A DNA stretch of 64,000 bases from Eubacterium_U album (GCF_025336545.1 NZ_JAODBU010000008.1:62001-126000); one strand, 5' to 3'; positions 25,793-34,899 are shown, counted from the first letter of the stretch. Translations and numbers: made by a program. Notes: generated from the letters alone by a model not told the origin.

Positions 25793-26269
25793 ATGAATTT
25801 AGAGGAAAGATTAGTTAAAATGTTATTAGATAGAAACGAAAAAGTTTCTACAGCAGAATCATGTACAGGAGGCTTAGTGGCTGGAAAGATTGTAAATGTT
25901 TCAGGAGCATCTGAAGTATTTGACGAAGGATATGTAACTTATGCTAATAAATCAAAAGCAAAATTATTAGGGGTAAGTAAAGAAATTATGGACAATGAAG
26001 GAGCTGTAAGTAAAGAATGTGCAATGGAAATGGCAATTGGATGCGCAAAAGCAGCAAATGCCCAGCTTGGATTATCCACAACCGGAATTGCGGGACCGGG
26101 AGGAGGAACACCTGATAAACCTGTAGGGTTAGTTTATTTTGGATGCTATTATAATGGAGAAGTTTCCTGTGAAAAGCATATATTTAAAGGAGATAGATAT
26201 GAAGTACGTACTCAGGCTGCAGATAAAATTTTGGAAATTGCCTTAAATAAAATGACTTTAAAAAATTAA
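25793..26269 (+). CDS. pncC: Nicotinamide-nucleotide amidohydrolase (CinA C-terminal domain)
   Basis: 158 aa, only the C-terminal CinA domain: KVSTAESCTGGLVAGKI (about 17-33), YVTYANKSKAKLLGV and STTGIAGPGGGTPDKPVGLVYFG. It deamidates NMN to NaMN in NAD recycling. The N-terminal CinA domain is absent, so this is the stand-alone PncC form. In many Firmicutes cinA directly precedes recA; here an aminotransferase gene intervenes. Weak ribosome site GGATGGAA. Confidence 0.93.
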   Translation: MNLEERLVKMLLDRNEKVSTAESCTGGLVAGKIVNVSGASEVFDEGYVTYANKSKAKLLGVSKEIMDNEGAVSKECAMEMAIGCAKAANAQLGLSTTGIAGPGGGTPDKPVGLVYFGCYYNGEVSCEKHIFKGDRYEVRTQAADKILEIALNKMTLKN

Positions 26270-26306
26270 GTAAATGCTATACAAAACAAAATATTATAAA
26301 AAATGA

Positions 26307-26335
26307 TTGAATAATACTTAATTTTATTATAGAAT
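26307..26335 (+). promoter_or_regulatory. Sigma-A promoter of the aminotransferase gene
   Basis: TTGAAT at 26307-26312, 17-base spacer, TAGAAT at 26330-26335. Confidence 0.55.
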
Positions 26336-26368
26336 CTTATAGACGAAAAAAGGATAGGAGGCCCACTA

Positions 26369-27658
26369 ATGTTTTATAATGAATATAGCAAAGAAAAATT
26401 GCAGGAAGAATTAGAAGGACTTTACAAAGAGTACAATAAGATTAAGGAATCCGGAATTAGTTTGGATATGTCAAGAGGAAAACCGGGACCTGACCAATTA
26501 GATTTGTCAATGGATATGTTAGATGTATTTAATTCAGAAAGTGATTTAAAGGCATCAAACGGTTTCGATTGCAGAAATTATGGTGTTTTAGACGGAATTC
26601 CGGAAGCTAAAAAAATGATGGCTGATATTATGGAGTGTAATCCGGAAAATGTTATTATTGGCGGAAATGCAAGTCTTAATTTAATGTATGATGCAATTTC
26701 GAGAGCATATACACATGGAATTATGGGTGAAACTCCTTGGTGTAAATTAGATAAAGTAAAATGGTTATGCCCGGTGCCTGGATATGACAGACATTTTGGT
26801 ATTACAGAACATTTCGGTATTGAAATGATAAATATTCCACTTAAAGAAGATGGACCTGATATGGATATGATTGAAGAATTAGTTTCTAAAGATGCATCTA
26901 TAAAAGGTATTTGGTGTGTACCAAAATATGAAAATCCAACAGGATTGTCTTATTCAGATGAAGTTGTAAAAAGAATGGCAGCACTTAAACCGGCAGCTAA
27001 AGACTTTAGAATTTTCTGGGATAATGCATATGCTATTCATCATTTATACGATGAAGAAGAAAAACAGGATACTATATTAAATATTATTGATGAATGTAAA
27101 AAAGCAGGAAATGAAGATATGGTGTACGAATTTGCATCAACATCGAAAGTTACATTCCCAGGTTCAGGGATAGCTGCGATAGCTTCATCTGTAGCAAATG
27201 TTGATGAAATTAAGAAGAGAATGTCAGTACAGACAATCGGATTTGATAAAATGAATCAGCTTCGTCATGTAAAATATTTCAAGAATGCTGAAGGTGTAAA
27301 AAAACATATGGCTAAACATGCAGCTAAATTAAGACCAAAGTTTGAAGCAGTATTGAAAATGCTTGATGCTGAATTAGATGGATATGGAATTGCTACATGG
27401 ACAAAGCCAAATGGTGGATATTTCATATCTTTTGATGTTATGGAAGGCTGTGCAAAGAAAGTAGTAAATATGTGCAAAGAAGCAGGAATGGTTCTCACAG
27501 GGGCAGGAGCACCTTTCCCATATGGAATAGATCCTAAAGATAGCAATATTAGAATTGCACCATCATATCCTTCACCTGAAGAATTGATCGATGCAAGTAA
27601 AATATTGATTGTTTGTACAAAAATTGCAGCAATTGAAAAATTGCTTGAAACTAAGTAA
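26369..27658 (+). CDS. Aspartate aminotransferase, subgroup Ic-like
   Basis: 429 aa PLP enzyme. It begins YKEYNKIKESGISLDMSRGKPGPDQLDLS, has YGVLDGIPEAKKMMADI, the substrate/PLP region WCVPKYENPTGLSYSDEV, DNAYAIHHLYD, and the Schiff-base lysine in EFASTSKVTFPGSG (about 250-263). These features match the Corynebacterium-type aspartate aminotransferase family rather than classical AspC. It would exchange aspartate/oxaloacetate with glutamate/2-oxoglutarate. AGGAGGCCC precedes the ATG; it is apparently monocistronic. Confidence 0.85.
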   Translation: MFYNEYSKEKLQEELEGLYKEYNKIKESGISLDMSRGKPGPDQLDLSMDMLDVFNSESDLKASNGFDCRNYGVLDGIPEAKKMMADIMECNPENVIIGGNASLNLMYDAISRAYTHGIMGETPWCKLDKVKWLCPVPGYDRHFGITEHFGIEMINIPLKEDGPDMDMIEELVSKDASIKGIWCVPKYENPTGLSYSDEVVKRMAALKPAAKDFRIFWDNAYAIHHLYDEEEKQDTILNIIDECKKAGNEDMVYEFASTSKVTFPGSGIAAIASSVANVDEIKKRMSVQTIGFDKMNQLRHVKYFKNAEGVKKHMAKHAAKLRPKFEAVLKMLDAELDGYGIATWTKPNGGYFISFDVMEGCAKKVVNMCKEAGMVLTGAGAPFPYGIDPKDSNIRIAPSYPSPEELIDASKILIVCTKIAAIEKLLETK

Positions 27659-27768
27659 AATAATAATATTTTGAAATATTAGGATTAAGTTTGCTTTTGA
27701 TGTCATTATGCAATTATTATTTTTGATAATTTATGATAAAAAATAAATCTAAAAATAAATATATAAAT

Positions 27769-27825
27769 AAGCCGTATGAGTAATTAGTGCGATAGAATGC
27801 AACATAATTTTCATACGGCTTTAAT
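27769..27825 (+). terminator. Candidate terminator after the aminotransferase
   Basis: Perfect 11-bp stem AAGCCGTATGA / TCATACGGCTT (27769-27779 with 27811-27821). The loop is long (31 bases) and the U-run short (TTTAATTG), so termination may be partial. The rest of the 485-base gap before recA holds a small hairpin CTAATC/GATTAG (27881-27901) and the recA promoter; nothing else was recognised. Confidence 0.55.
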
Positions 27826-28073
27826 TGTATCCGGACGAATGTTTGAAGATGGAATCGTTAGTTGTCATGCATTGGAGAGACTAATCTTATGGTTTGATTA
27901 GGATTGGTTTGTAACTATTCAAATATATACTTAAATTGTTAATTGTCTGTAATATATATTTAAAATGCTGATTGTGACGATAAAGTTTTAATAAAAATAT
28001 TTAAACAATAAATTTAATATTGCAATTTAAATATAAAATGTGATATTATAATAGCGTCCGTAATAAAAAAAGG

Positions 28074-28102
28074 TTGACATTGGTTCAATGTTATAATAAG
28101 AT
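28074..28102 (+). promoter_or_regulatory. Sigma-A promoter of recA
   Basis: TTGACA at 28074-28079, 17-base spacer, TAAGAT at 28097-28102. The SOS box follows directly downstream. Confidence 0.75.
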
Positions 28103-28112
28103 AATAACATAA

Positions 28113-28126
28113 CGAACATAAGTTCG
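28113..28126 (+). promoter_or_regulatory. LexA/DinR SOS box of recA
   Basis: CGAACATAAGTTCG contains GAAC-N4-GTTC, the Gram-positive SOS box. It lies about 10 bases after the -10, where bound LexA would block transcription. Confidence 0.9.
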
Positions 28127-28143
28127 AACAGAAAGGGAACGAA

Positions 28144-29187
28144 ATGAATAAAGAAGATAAATTAAAAGCACTCGATGCAGCGATTGCTAAGATTGAGAAA
28201 GATCATGGTAAAGGATCAATTATGAAACTTGGGGATTCAAGGGCGCAGATGAATGTAGATTCAACACCTACAGGTTCATTAAGCCTTGATATAGCACTTG
28301 GAATTGGAGGGATTCCTAAGGGAAGAATTATTGAAATATATGGCCCTGAATCAAGTGGTAAGACAACGGTTGCATTACATATGATTGCTGAAGTACAGAA
28401 ACAGGGCGGAGTTGCAGGGTTTATTGATGCTGAACATGCACTTGATCCGGTTTATGCTAAGAATATTGGTGTTGATATAGATAATTTATATATTTCACAG
28501 CCTGATTTTGGTGAACAGGCATTAGAAATTGCCGATACAATGGTTCGTTCAGGAGCAGTTGATATAATTGTTGTTGATTCAGTTGCGGCATTAGTTCCTA
28601 AAGCTGAAATTGATGGCGAGATGGGTGATACACATGTAGCACTTCAGGCAAGACTTATGTCACAGGCATTAAGAAAATTAACAGGTGTTATAAATAAGAC
28701 GAATTGTTCTGTTATTTTCATTAACCAGTTAAGAGAAAAAGTTGGGGTTATGTTTGGTAATCCGGAAACCACAACAGGTGGTAGAGCATTGAAATTCTAT
28801 TCATCTGTAAGACTTGATGTTAGAAGAGTTGAAACATTAAAAGCAGGTGGAGAGATGATTGGAAACCGTGCTAAAGTAAAGATTGTTAAGAACAAAGTAG
28901 CTCCTCCGTTTAAAGAAGCTGAGTTTGATATTATGTTTGGTAAAGGAATATCTAAAGAAGGAGATATTTTAGATTTAGCATCTAAAATTGGAGTTATTGT
29001 AAAGAGTGGCGCATGGTATGCATATAATGGTGAGAAGATTGGTCAGGGTAGAGAAAATGCCAAGATATATCTAAGAGAACATGAAGCTGCTATGAACGAA
29101 ATAGAAAAGAAAGTTCGTGAACATTTTTCTTCACATGATGAGGAAAGTGAATCAGAAAAGCAGGATAATGGTAAGGTAGAGGAATAA
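28144..29187 (+). CDS. recA: Recombinase RecA
   Basis: 347 aa. Walker A GPESSGKTT at 67-75, Walker B VDIIVVDSVAALVPKAEIDGEMGD, L2 loop region NQLREKVGVMFGNPETTTGGRALKFYSS. It forms nucleoprotein filaments for homologous recombination and stimulates LexA self-cleavage. The acidic C-terminal tail (HDEESESEKQD) is usual. It is driven by an SOS-controlled promoter and followed by recX one base later. Confidence 0.99.
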   Translation: MNKEDKLKALDAAIAKIEKDHGKGSIMKLGDSRAQMNVDSTPTGSLSLDIALGIGGIPKGRIIEIYGPESSGKTTVALHMIAEVQKQGGVAGFIDAEHALDPVYAKNIGVDIDNLYISQPDFGEQALEIADTMVRSGAVDIIVVDSVAALVPKAEIDGEMGDTHVALQARLMSQALRKLTGVINKTNCSVIFINQLREKVGVMFGNPETTTGGRALKFYSSVRLDVRRVETLKAGGEMIGNRAKVKIVKNKVAPPFKEAEFDIMFGKGISKEGDILDLASKIGVIVKSGAWYAYNGEKIGQGRENAKIYLREHEAAMNEIEKKVREHFSSHDEESESEKQDNGKVEE

Positions 29188-29188
29188 C

Positions 29189-29803
29189 ATGCACTATATT
29201 ACTGAAATAAAAGATATAGGAAAGAAATGTAGAATTATAATCGATGACGATATCGTAGTTCAATTATATAAAGGAGAAGTTCGAAAACTGGGAATAAAAG
29301 CAGATTCTCAGTTTTCGAATGAGTCTTATAATGAAATGTATAATATCTTAAATAAGAGAGCGCGTGAGCGCTCATTATTTTTATTAAAAGATATGGATAA
29401 GACAGAAAAACAGATAAGAGATAAGTTAAAATTAGGTGATTACCCGGAAGATATAATAAATAATGCAATTGAATTTTTAAAGAAATATGGTTATGTAGAT
29501 GATATACGATATGCGAAACTCTATATATCCTCTAAACAAAATTCGAAAAGTATAAAACAAATAGAACTTGAATTATATAAAAAAGGAGTTAATAAGGAAA
29601 ATGTCAGTAAAGTTCTTTTAGAAATGGATTTATCTAATGAAGAGGCATTAAATAAATTAATAGAAAAGATTATAAAAAAATATGATTTGAATGATAAAAC
29701 ACAGTATAACAAGATGTGCAGATATCTGTTAGGAAAAGGATTTTCTTATGGAGAAATACAGGAAGCACTATTTAAGTACACCAACTATGATACGGAATGG
29801 TAA
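29189..29803 (+). CDS. recX: Regulatory protein RecX
   Basis: 204 aa, built of three-helix RecX repeats: ALNILNKRARERSLFLLKDMDKTEKQIRDKLKLGDYPEDIINNAIEFLKKYGYVDDIRYAKLYI is typical (position about 47-110; first two letters here are YN). RecX modulates RecA filament growth. It starts one base after the recA stop, so it shares recA's SOS regulation. Confidence 0.93.
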   Translation: MHYITEIKDIGKKCRIIIDDDIVVQLYKGEVRKLGIKADSQFSNESYNEMYNILNKRARERSLFLLKDMDKTEKQIRDKLKLGDYPEDIINNAIEFLKKYGYVDDIRYAKLYISSKQNSKSIKQIELELYKKGVNKENVSKVLLEMDLSNEEALNKLIEKIIKKYDLNDKTQYNKMCRYLLGKGFSYGEIQEALFKYTNYDTEW

Positions 29804-29892
29804 TGCACAAATGTTAGTTTGTTCAATTAATATTTATACAATATGTAGTAAGAAATGATGGTATATGTGACAGGATAAGTACCCCTTTTTAC

Positions 29893-29921
29893 TTGACATA
29901 ACATTGATTTGGGAGTAAAAT
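29893..29921 (+). promoter_or_regulatory. Sigma-A promoter of rny
   Basis: TTGACA at 29893-29898, 17-base spacer, TAAAAT at 29916-29921; leader about 41 nt ending in AAGGAGG. Confidence 0.85.
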
Positions 29922-29968
29922 TAATTTGTTGTGTTTGTACAATGAAAATTTAATAAGGAGGTGCTCCT

Positions 29969-31522
29969 GTGAAACCAGAATTAGTGGCTATTATAGTAGT
30001 TGCAGTCGCAGTTGTATTCTCTATTATTTCCTCAGTTATCACTTCGTTATATAGAAAGAATGTAAGTGAAAAGAAGATTGGAAATGCTGAAAGCAAAGCA
30101 AGAGAAATCATAGATGAGGCAATTAAAACAGCAGAATCTAAGAAGAAAGAAGCTTTATTAGAAGCAAAGGAAGAAAATCTCAAGACAAAGAATGAGTTAG
30201 ACAAGGAAGTAAGAGAACGCAGAGCTGAGATTCAACGTTACGAAAAAAGAGTTCTTAACAAAGAAGAAACCATTGATAAAAAGATGGATAGCTATGAAAA
30301 GAAAGAAGCTGCACTTAAGGTTAAAGAGGAAGAGTTAGCTGTTATGAAAGCTAAAGTTGAATCACTTAATGAGCAGCGTGTACAGGAATTAGAAAGAATC
30401 TCTGGATTAACCTCCGAACAAGCAAAAGATTATTTATTGAAAACTGTTGAAGAAGAAGTAAAACATGAAACAGCGAAATTAATCAAGGAAAATGAAGCAA
30501 GAGTAAAGGAAGAATCTGAAAAGAGAGCTAAGGACATAATTGTTAATGCAATTCAAAAATGTTCAACAGATCATGTTTCAGAAACTACAATTTCAGTTGT
30601 AAATCTTCCTAATGATGAAATGAAAGGTAGAATTATTGGTAGAGAGGGAAGAAATATTAGGACAATAGAAACTCTCACTGGTGTTGATTTGATTATAGAC
30701 GATACACCTGAAGCAGTAATTCTTTCAAGTTTTGATCCAATTAGAAGAGAAGTTGCAAGAATTGCACTTGAAAAGCTGATTGTAGATGGACGTATTCATC
30801 CGGCCAGAATCGAAGAGATGGTTGAGAAAGCTCAAAAAGAAGTTGAAACAATGATTAGAGAAGAGGGTGAAGCAGCATCCTTAGAAGTTGGAGTACATGG
30901 ATTACATCCTGAACTTATAAAACTCTTAGGAAGAATGAAGTTCAGAACAAGTTATGGACAGAATGCCTTAAAGCATTCAATTGAAGTTGCTCATTTATCA
31001 GGGTTGATAGCAGCTGAAATCGGATTAGATGTTCGAGTTGCTAAGAGAGCAGGTTTATTACATGATATAGGTAAATCTGTTGACCACGATATGGAAGGAA
31101 CACATATTCAGTTAGGTGTTGATATTTGTAGAAAATACAAAGAATCTGCAATTGTAATTAATGCAGTTGAAGCACATCATGGTGATGTTGAACCTGAAAG
31201 CCTTATTGCCTGTGTAGTTCAGGCAGCTGATGCGATTTCAGCGTCAAGACCGGGTGCTAGAAGAGAAACACTTGAAACATACACAAACAGATTAAAACAG
31301 TTAGAAGATATTACGGACTCATTTGAAGGAGTTGAGAAGTCTTTTGCTATTCAGGCAGGAAGAGAGATTCGAGTTATGGTAGTACCTGAGAAAGTATCTG
31401 ATGCTGATATGGTACTCATGGCAAGAGATATTTCTAAACAGATAGAAGCTGAGTTAGAATATCCTGGTCAGATTAAAGTTAATGTAATTCGTGAAAGCAG
31501 AGTAACAGATTATGCTAAATAG
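29969..31522 (+). CDS. rny: Ribonuclease Y
   Basis: 517 aa with a GTG start behind AAGGAGGTG. An N-terminal membrane helix (LVAIIVVAVAVVFSIISSVITSL) leads to a long coiled coil (about 40-200), a KH domain (MKGRIIGREGRNIRTIETLTGVDLIIDDTP) and an HD domain (AGLLHDIGKSVDHDMEGTHI, EAHHGD). It is the membrane-anchored endoribonuclease that starts bulk mRNA decay in Gram-positives. Monocistronic, with its own promoter and terminator. Confidence 0.98.
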   Translation: MKPELVAIIVVAVAVVFSIISSVITSLYRKNVSEKKIGNAESKAREIIDEAIKTAESKKKEALLEAKEENLKTKNELDKEVRERRAEIQRYEKRVLNKEETIDKKMDSYEKKEAALKVKEEELAVMKAKVESLNEQRVQELERISGLTSEQAKDYLLKTVEEEVKHETAKLIKENEARVKEESEKRAKDIIVNAIQKCSTDHVSETTISVVNLPNDEMKGRIIGREGRNIRTIETLTGVDLIIDDTPEAVILSSFDPIRREVARIALEKLIVDGRIHPARIEEMVEKAQKEVETMIREEGEAASLEVGVHGLHPELIKLLGRMKFRTSYGQNALKHSIEVAHLSGLIAAEIGLDVRVAKRAGLLHDIGKSVDHDMEGTHIQLGVDICRKYKESAIVINAVEAHHGDVEPESLIACVVQAADAISASRPGARRETLETYTNRLKQLEDITDSFEGVEKSFAIQAGREIRVMVVPEKVSDADMVLMARDISKQIEAELEYPGQIKVNVIRESRVTDYAK

Positions 31523-31574
31523 ATTTTAATTACATAATCATTCGGCTATACGAAATAATACTTTATAAAATTAT

Positions 31575-31606
31575 AAAAAAGTGCAAGTTAATTGCACTTT
31601 TTTTTT
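31575..31606 (+). terminator. Terminator after rny
   Basis: Stem AAGTGCAA / TTGCACTT (31579-31586 with 31592-31599) with flanking A and T runs; nine Ts follow. Confidence 0.92.
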
Positions 31607-31619
31607 ATTATGATATACT
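31592..31619 (+). promoter_or_regulatory. Candidate proC promoter overlapping the rny terminator
   Basis: TTGCAC at 31592-31597 is the right arm of the rny terminator; 16 bases later stands TATACT (31614-31619). Confidence 0.45.
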
Positions 31620-31650
31620 TTTACAGAAAAGATGTTGGAGGTAAATATAT

Positions 31651-32448
31651 ATGGCTAAAATTGGATTTATCGGAATGGGTAATATGGGATATGCAATGTT
31701 AAAGGGTGCTTTACGTGAATTTGATGTACAGGATATTGTATTTTATGATGTAAATGTAGATAGAATGAAGCAGGTTTCTAATGAAACTAAAGTTGATTAT
31801 CTTGATTCTAATGTACATGTTGTACGTAGTGTTAAATATTTAATACTTGCGGTTAAACCTCAGTTTTATAATGATGTCTTAAAAGATATAGCAGATGAAA
31901 TAGAAAAAGAAAATGTTGTTATTTCCATCGCACCGGGAATTACAATTAAACAATTGAAAGACAGAATTGGATTTGATGCAAGAATTGTTAGAGCAATGCC
32001 CAATACTCCGGCGTTAGTTGGTGAAGGTATGACAGGAGTTGCTTATAATCCTACAGAATTTAATCTGGAGGAAAAACATATTATTGAAAAGATATTTAAG
32101 GCAATTGGTAAGATGAAAATTGTTAATGAAAAACTTATGAGTGCAGTTACATGTGCTAGTGGAAGTTCACCAGCATATGTATTTATGTTTATTGAAGCAC
32201 TTGCAGATGGAGCAGTAAGATGTGGTATGAGCAGACAGGATGCATATGAATTTGCAGCTCAGACAGTTTACGGCTCAGCAAAGATGGTTTTAGAAACAAA
32301 GGCACATCCGGGAATCTTAAAAGATATGGTTTGTTCGCCGGCAGGAACAACAATAGATGCTGTTAAGGTTTTAGAAGATAATGGATTTAGAAGTGCAATT
32401 ATGAAAGCAACAGAAGCTTGTTTTGATAAGTGTGAAAATATAAAATAA
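31651..32448 (+). CDS. proC: Pyrroline-5-carboxylate reductase
   Basis: 265 aa. Rossmann motif IGFIGMGNMGYAMLKG at the N-terminus, RAMPNTPALVGEGMTGVA, and the C-terminal signature MSRQDAYEFAAQTVYGSAKM followed by DMVCSPAGTTIDAV. It makes proline from pyrroline-5-carboxylate with NAD(P)H. TTGGAGG lies before the ATG. No other proline genes are nearby. Confidence 0.96.
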   Translation: MAKIGFIGMGNMGYAMLKGALREFDVQDIVFYDVNVDRMKQVSNETKVDYLDSNVHVVRSVKYLILAVKPQFYNDVLKDIADEIEKENVVISIAPGITIKQLKDRIGFDARIVRAMPNTPALVGEGMTGVAYNPTEFNLEEKHIIEKIFKAIGKMKIVNEKLMSAVTCASGSSPAYVFMFIEALADGAVRCGMSRQDAYEFAAQTVYGSAKMVLETKAHPGILKDMVCSPAGTTIDAVKVLEDNGFRSAIMKATEACFDKCENIK

Positions 32449-32504
32449 TTTGTCGTTTTTTATAAATGTCTATTTGATTTTTGAAATATGGAGTGGAGAA
32501 ATAT

Positions 32505-33047
32505 ATGAAGGAGTTTAATAGAATAAACAGAGAAATTGTTTATAAAGGTGCCATAATTGATTTTTGTAAGGATACAATTATTACACCGAAGAATCATACT
32601 GTGAAATGGGATTTGATAAAACATAAAGGTGCTGCAGCAATTATTCCTGTAACGAATGATGGAAGAATAATTATGGTGAGACAGTGGAGAAATGCAGTAG
32701 ACAAGTTTTCATTGGAAATTCCGGCAGGAGGTTTAGATGGAGCAAATGAACCTACTAAAGTATGTGCAGCCCGTGAACTTGAAGAGGAAACAGGTTATAC
32801 ATCTGAAAAAATCGAATTTTTACAGACATTAATTCCTGCAATAGCATATTCTCAGGAAAAAATAGATGTATATGTTGCTTTTGATTTAAAAGAGTCTCAG
32901 CAGAATTTCGATGAAGACGAAGATATTACATTAGAAATATATTCTGTAGAGGAATTGTTAGAAAAGATTATGAAAAATGAAATTAACGATGCCAAAACTG
33001 TTTCGGCAATTTTAACATATTATAATAAGTATTGTTGTAATAAGTGA
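32505..33047 (+). CDS. nudF: Nudix hydrolase, ADP-ribose pyrophosphatase type
   Basis: 180 aa. Complete Nudix box GLDGANEPTKVCAARELEEETGYT (about 72-95, G.....E.......RE..EE.G). Upstream VRQWRNAV and PAGG fit the ADP-ribose pyrophosphatase subgroup. The ATG at 32505 follows GGAGTGGAG; a start at 32481 lacks a site. In Bacillus nudF precedes spoIIM and xerD, the same order as here. Confidence 0.88.
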   Translation: MKEFNRINREIVYKGAIIDFCKDTIITPKNHTVKWDLIKHKGAAAIIPVTNDGRIIMVRQWRNAVDKFSLEIPAGGLDGANEPTKVCAARELEEETGYTSEKIEFLQTLIPAIAYSQEKIDVYVAFDLKESQQNFDEDEDITLEIYSVEELLEKIMKNEINDAKTVSAILTYYNKYCCNK

Positions 33048-33100
33048 TAAAATAAATGTAATTGCATATTATATAATACACTTTAATGAAGAGTGATTAT

Positions 33101-33649
33101 ATGGTAAGATGGCAGTTCCCAAAAACTAAATTTAGAATCTGTGCATTTATACTCGGAAATATTATAGGATTTATGATGTTTAGGTATTTATGGACAGATT
33201 CTTATTTTGTAAATAAATATTGTGAAAGTTTGTTGATAGATAGAAAGTTTGTTCAAATAAAATTAGATAGTATGATTTTTTTTACTATATATTACGAAAT
33301 GAAAAAAATGATATTTCTAAATTTTATTGGAATAACGAAATATAGAAAATATTTTATAGATATATATATTGTTTATGTTGGTTTAACTTTTATGATTCAG
33401 TTATGTATGTTGTTGAAAAGACCTGGGTTTATTTTCATAGTATCAGTATTCATATATATATTGGAAAAAAGTCTTCAATTGCTTTATGTTCTTTTTATCG
33501 AAAAATATATGATTAATTATGAACAACAAACAAAAACAAACATAAAATATAAATGCGTTATTATGGGAAATCTCCTTTTCATAAATATAGGATTTATAGG
33601 AATTCTTAGTTCCTTTATTGCATTTATATTTAAAATTATATTTTTTTAA
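33101..33649 (+). CDS. Membrane protein at the spoIIM position
   Basis: 182 aa, basic, with about four to five hydrophobic segments (FRICAFILGNIIGFMMF, IDIYIVYVGLTFMIQLCML, FIFIVSVFIYILEKSLQLLYVLFI, GFIGILSSFIAFIFKIIFF). I do not recognise a motif. It lies between nudF and xerD, where Bacillus has spoIIM (stage II sporulation protein M, five-helix membrane subunit of the engulfment complex), and is of similar size. The start at 33101 is preferred over 33086 because GAAGAGTG precedes it. SpoIIM identity is an inference from synteny. Confidence 0.6.
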   Translation: MVRWQFPKTKFRICAFILGNIIGFMMFRYLWTDSYFVNKYCESLLIDRKFVQIKLDSMIFFTIYYEMKKMIFLNFIGITKYRKYFIDIYIVYVGLTFMIQLCMLLKRPGFIFIVSVFIYILEKSLQLLYVLFIEKYMINYEQQTKTNIKYKCVIMGNLLFINIGFIGILSSFIAFIFKIIFF

Positions 33650-33805
33650 TAAAATATTTTGACCAATATGTAGTTGATTAAAAATGAATCAAACGATATA
33701 TAGTGTATTTATTGCAAAAATAATATATTTATATAATTTTGAATGTAAATAGTTGCAAAAATGTGTTTGATTTTATCGTAAAAGAAATATATAATTAATA
33801 GTAAT

Positions 33806-33842
33806 CGACTATAAAATGACACATAATATGCGACTATAAAAT
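33806..33842 (+). repeat. Direct repeat upstream of xerD
   Basis: CGACTATAAAAT occurs at 33806-33817 and 33831-33842, 25 bases apart, about 43-78 bases before the xerD ATG. Each copy includes a TATAAA-like -10. They may be tandem promoters or binding sites. Confidence 0.6.
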
Positions 33843-33884
33843 CTTTTGTGTGATGTTGTTTTAGGATGAATTAGGAGACGGAAT

Positions 33885-34769
33885 ATGCATTTGGAAATTG
33901 AAAAATTTATAATAAAATTGCATAAAGAAAAAGATATTTCTGAAAATACTGAATTATCATACAGAAGAGATTTGAAGAAACTTGTGGATTATTTAGAAAA
34001 TAAAGGAATAGATGATTTTAAACAGATAAATGAGAGTGATTTAGTTGGATATGTTGAATGTTTGCATAAATTAGGACGTAAATCATCTACTATAACAAGA
34101 TCAATAGTAAGTATAAAATCCTTTTTTAACTATCTGTTTAACGAGGGATTGGTCGAGAAAAACTATGCCTTAAAATTAGTAGCTCCTAAAATAGAAAAAC
34201 ATGCACCTAATGTATTGACTTTAAATCAGGTTGATGCACTTTTAAGTGCACCTAGTGGAGATACTCCAAAAGAATTGAGAGATAAAGCAATGCTAGAATT
34301 ACTTTATGCTACAGGAATGAGAGTTACAGAGATTATCACATTAGAATTAAAAGATGTTAATCTTGAGTTAGAATATGTAGTTTGTCATGACAGAACAAAA
34401 GAAAGAATGATTCCATTTGGTAGCGATGCAAAAAAAGCATTAGTAATGTATCTGAGAAATGGAAGAGATTATTTGCTTGGCGATAATGAAAGTGATTGCC
34501 TGTTCCTTAATTGCTCAGGAAAAACAATGAGCAGACAGGGCTTTTGGAAAATTATAAAACAGTATGGTAATAAAGCGGAAATAGATATGGAAATCACTCC
34601 GCATGTGTTAAGACATACATTTGCAACGCATTTAATTAATAATGGTGCAGCATTAAAGTCTGTACAGGTTATGCTTGGACATTCAGATGTGTCAACAACC
34701 CATATGTATTTGAATGCTGAAAACAGGCAGATAAGGGAAGCTTATGATAGGGCACATCCTAAAGCATAG
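33885..34769 (+). CDS. xerD: Tyrosine recombinase XerD
   Basis: 294 aa. N-terminal SAM-like core-binding domain and C-terminal catalytic domain with R146 (ATGMRVTEI), K172, H240 and R243 (HVLRHTFATHL), H266 (LGHSDVSTT) and nucleophile Y275 (HMYLN). With a partner Xer protein it resolves chromosome dimers at dif during division. The nudF-spoIIM-xerD-deoB order points to the chromosomal housekeeping enzyme rather than a phage integrase. AGGAGACGG precedes the ATG. Confidence 0.94.
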   Translation: MHLEIEKFIIKLHKEKDISENTELSYRRDLKKLVDYLENKGIDDFKQINESDLVGYVECLHKLGRKSSTITRSIVSIKSFFNYLFNEGLVEKNYALKLVAPKIEKHAPNVLTLNQVDALLSAPSGDTPKELRDKAMLELLYATGMRVTEIITLELKDVNLELEYVVCHDRTKERMIPFGSDAKKALVMYLRNGRDYLLGDNESDCLFLNCSGKTMSRQGFWKIIKQYGNKAEIDMEITPHVLRHTFATHLINNGAALKSVQVMLGHSDVSTTHMYLNAENRQIREAYDRAHPKA

Positions 34770-34815
34770 GTTATATAAAAGAGTAATTAGTATACATAAA
34801 TTGAATGCAATAAAT

Positions 34816-34848
34816 AAAACTGTGGTTGATAAAGCCATGGTTTTTATT
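34816..34848 (+). terminator. Terminator of xerD
   Basis: Stem AAAACTGTGG / CCATGGTTTT (34816-34825 with 34835-34844, two G-U pairs), nine-base loop, then a T run. Confidence 0.7.
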
Positions 34849-34879
34849 ATCCGGTAAAGTTTTAGATAGTTTAATATAG

Positions 34880-34892
34880 AAAAATCCGACAG
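34880..34892. terminator. Left arm of a bidirectional terminator split by the IS
   Basis: AAAAATCCGACAG here is the exact complement of CTGTCGGATTTTT at 36699-36711 on the other side of the insertion sequence. Without the IS and one ATG copy, the two arms would enclose an 11-base loop. Confidence 0.85.
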
Positions 34893-34899
34893 TACTAAA

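Noticed and set aside
33885..34769. XerD as a phage or integrative-element integrase
   Set aside because: No prophage or conjugation genes and no attachment repeats are nearby, and the gene order is the conserved chromosomal one.
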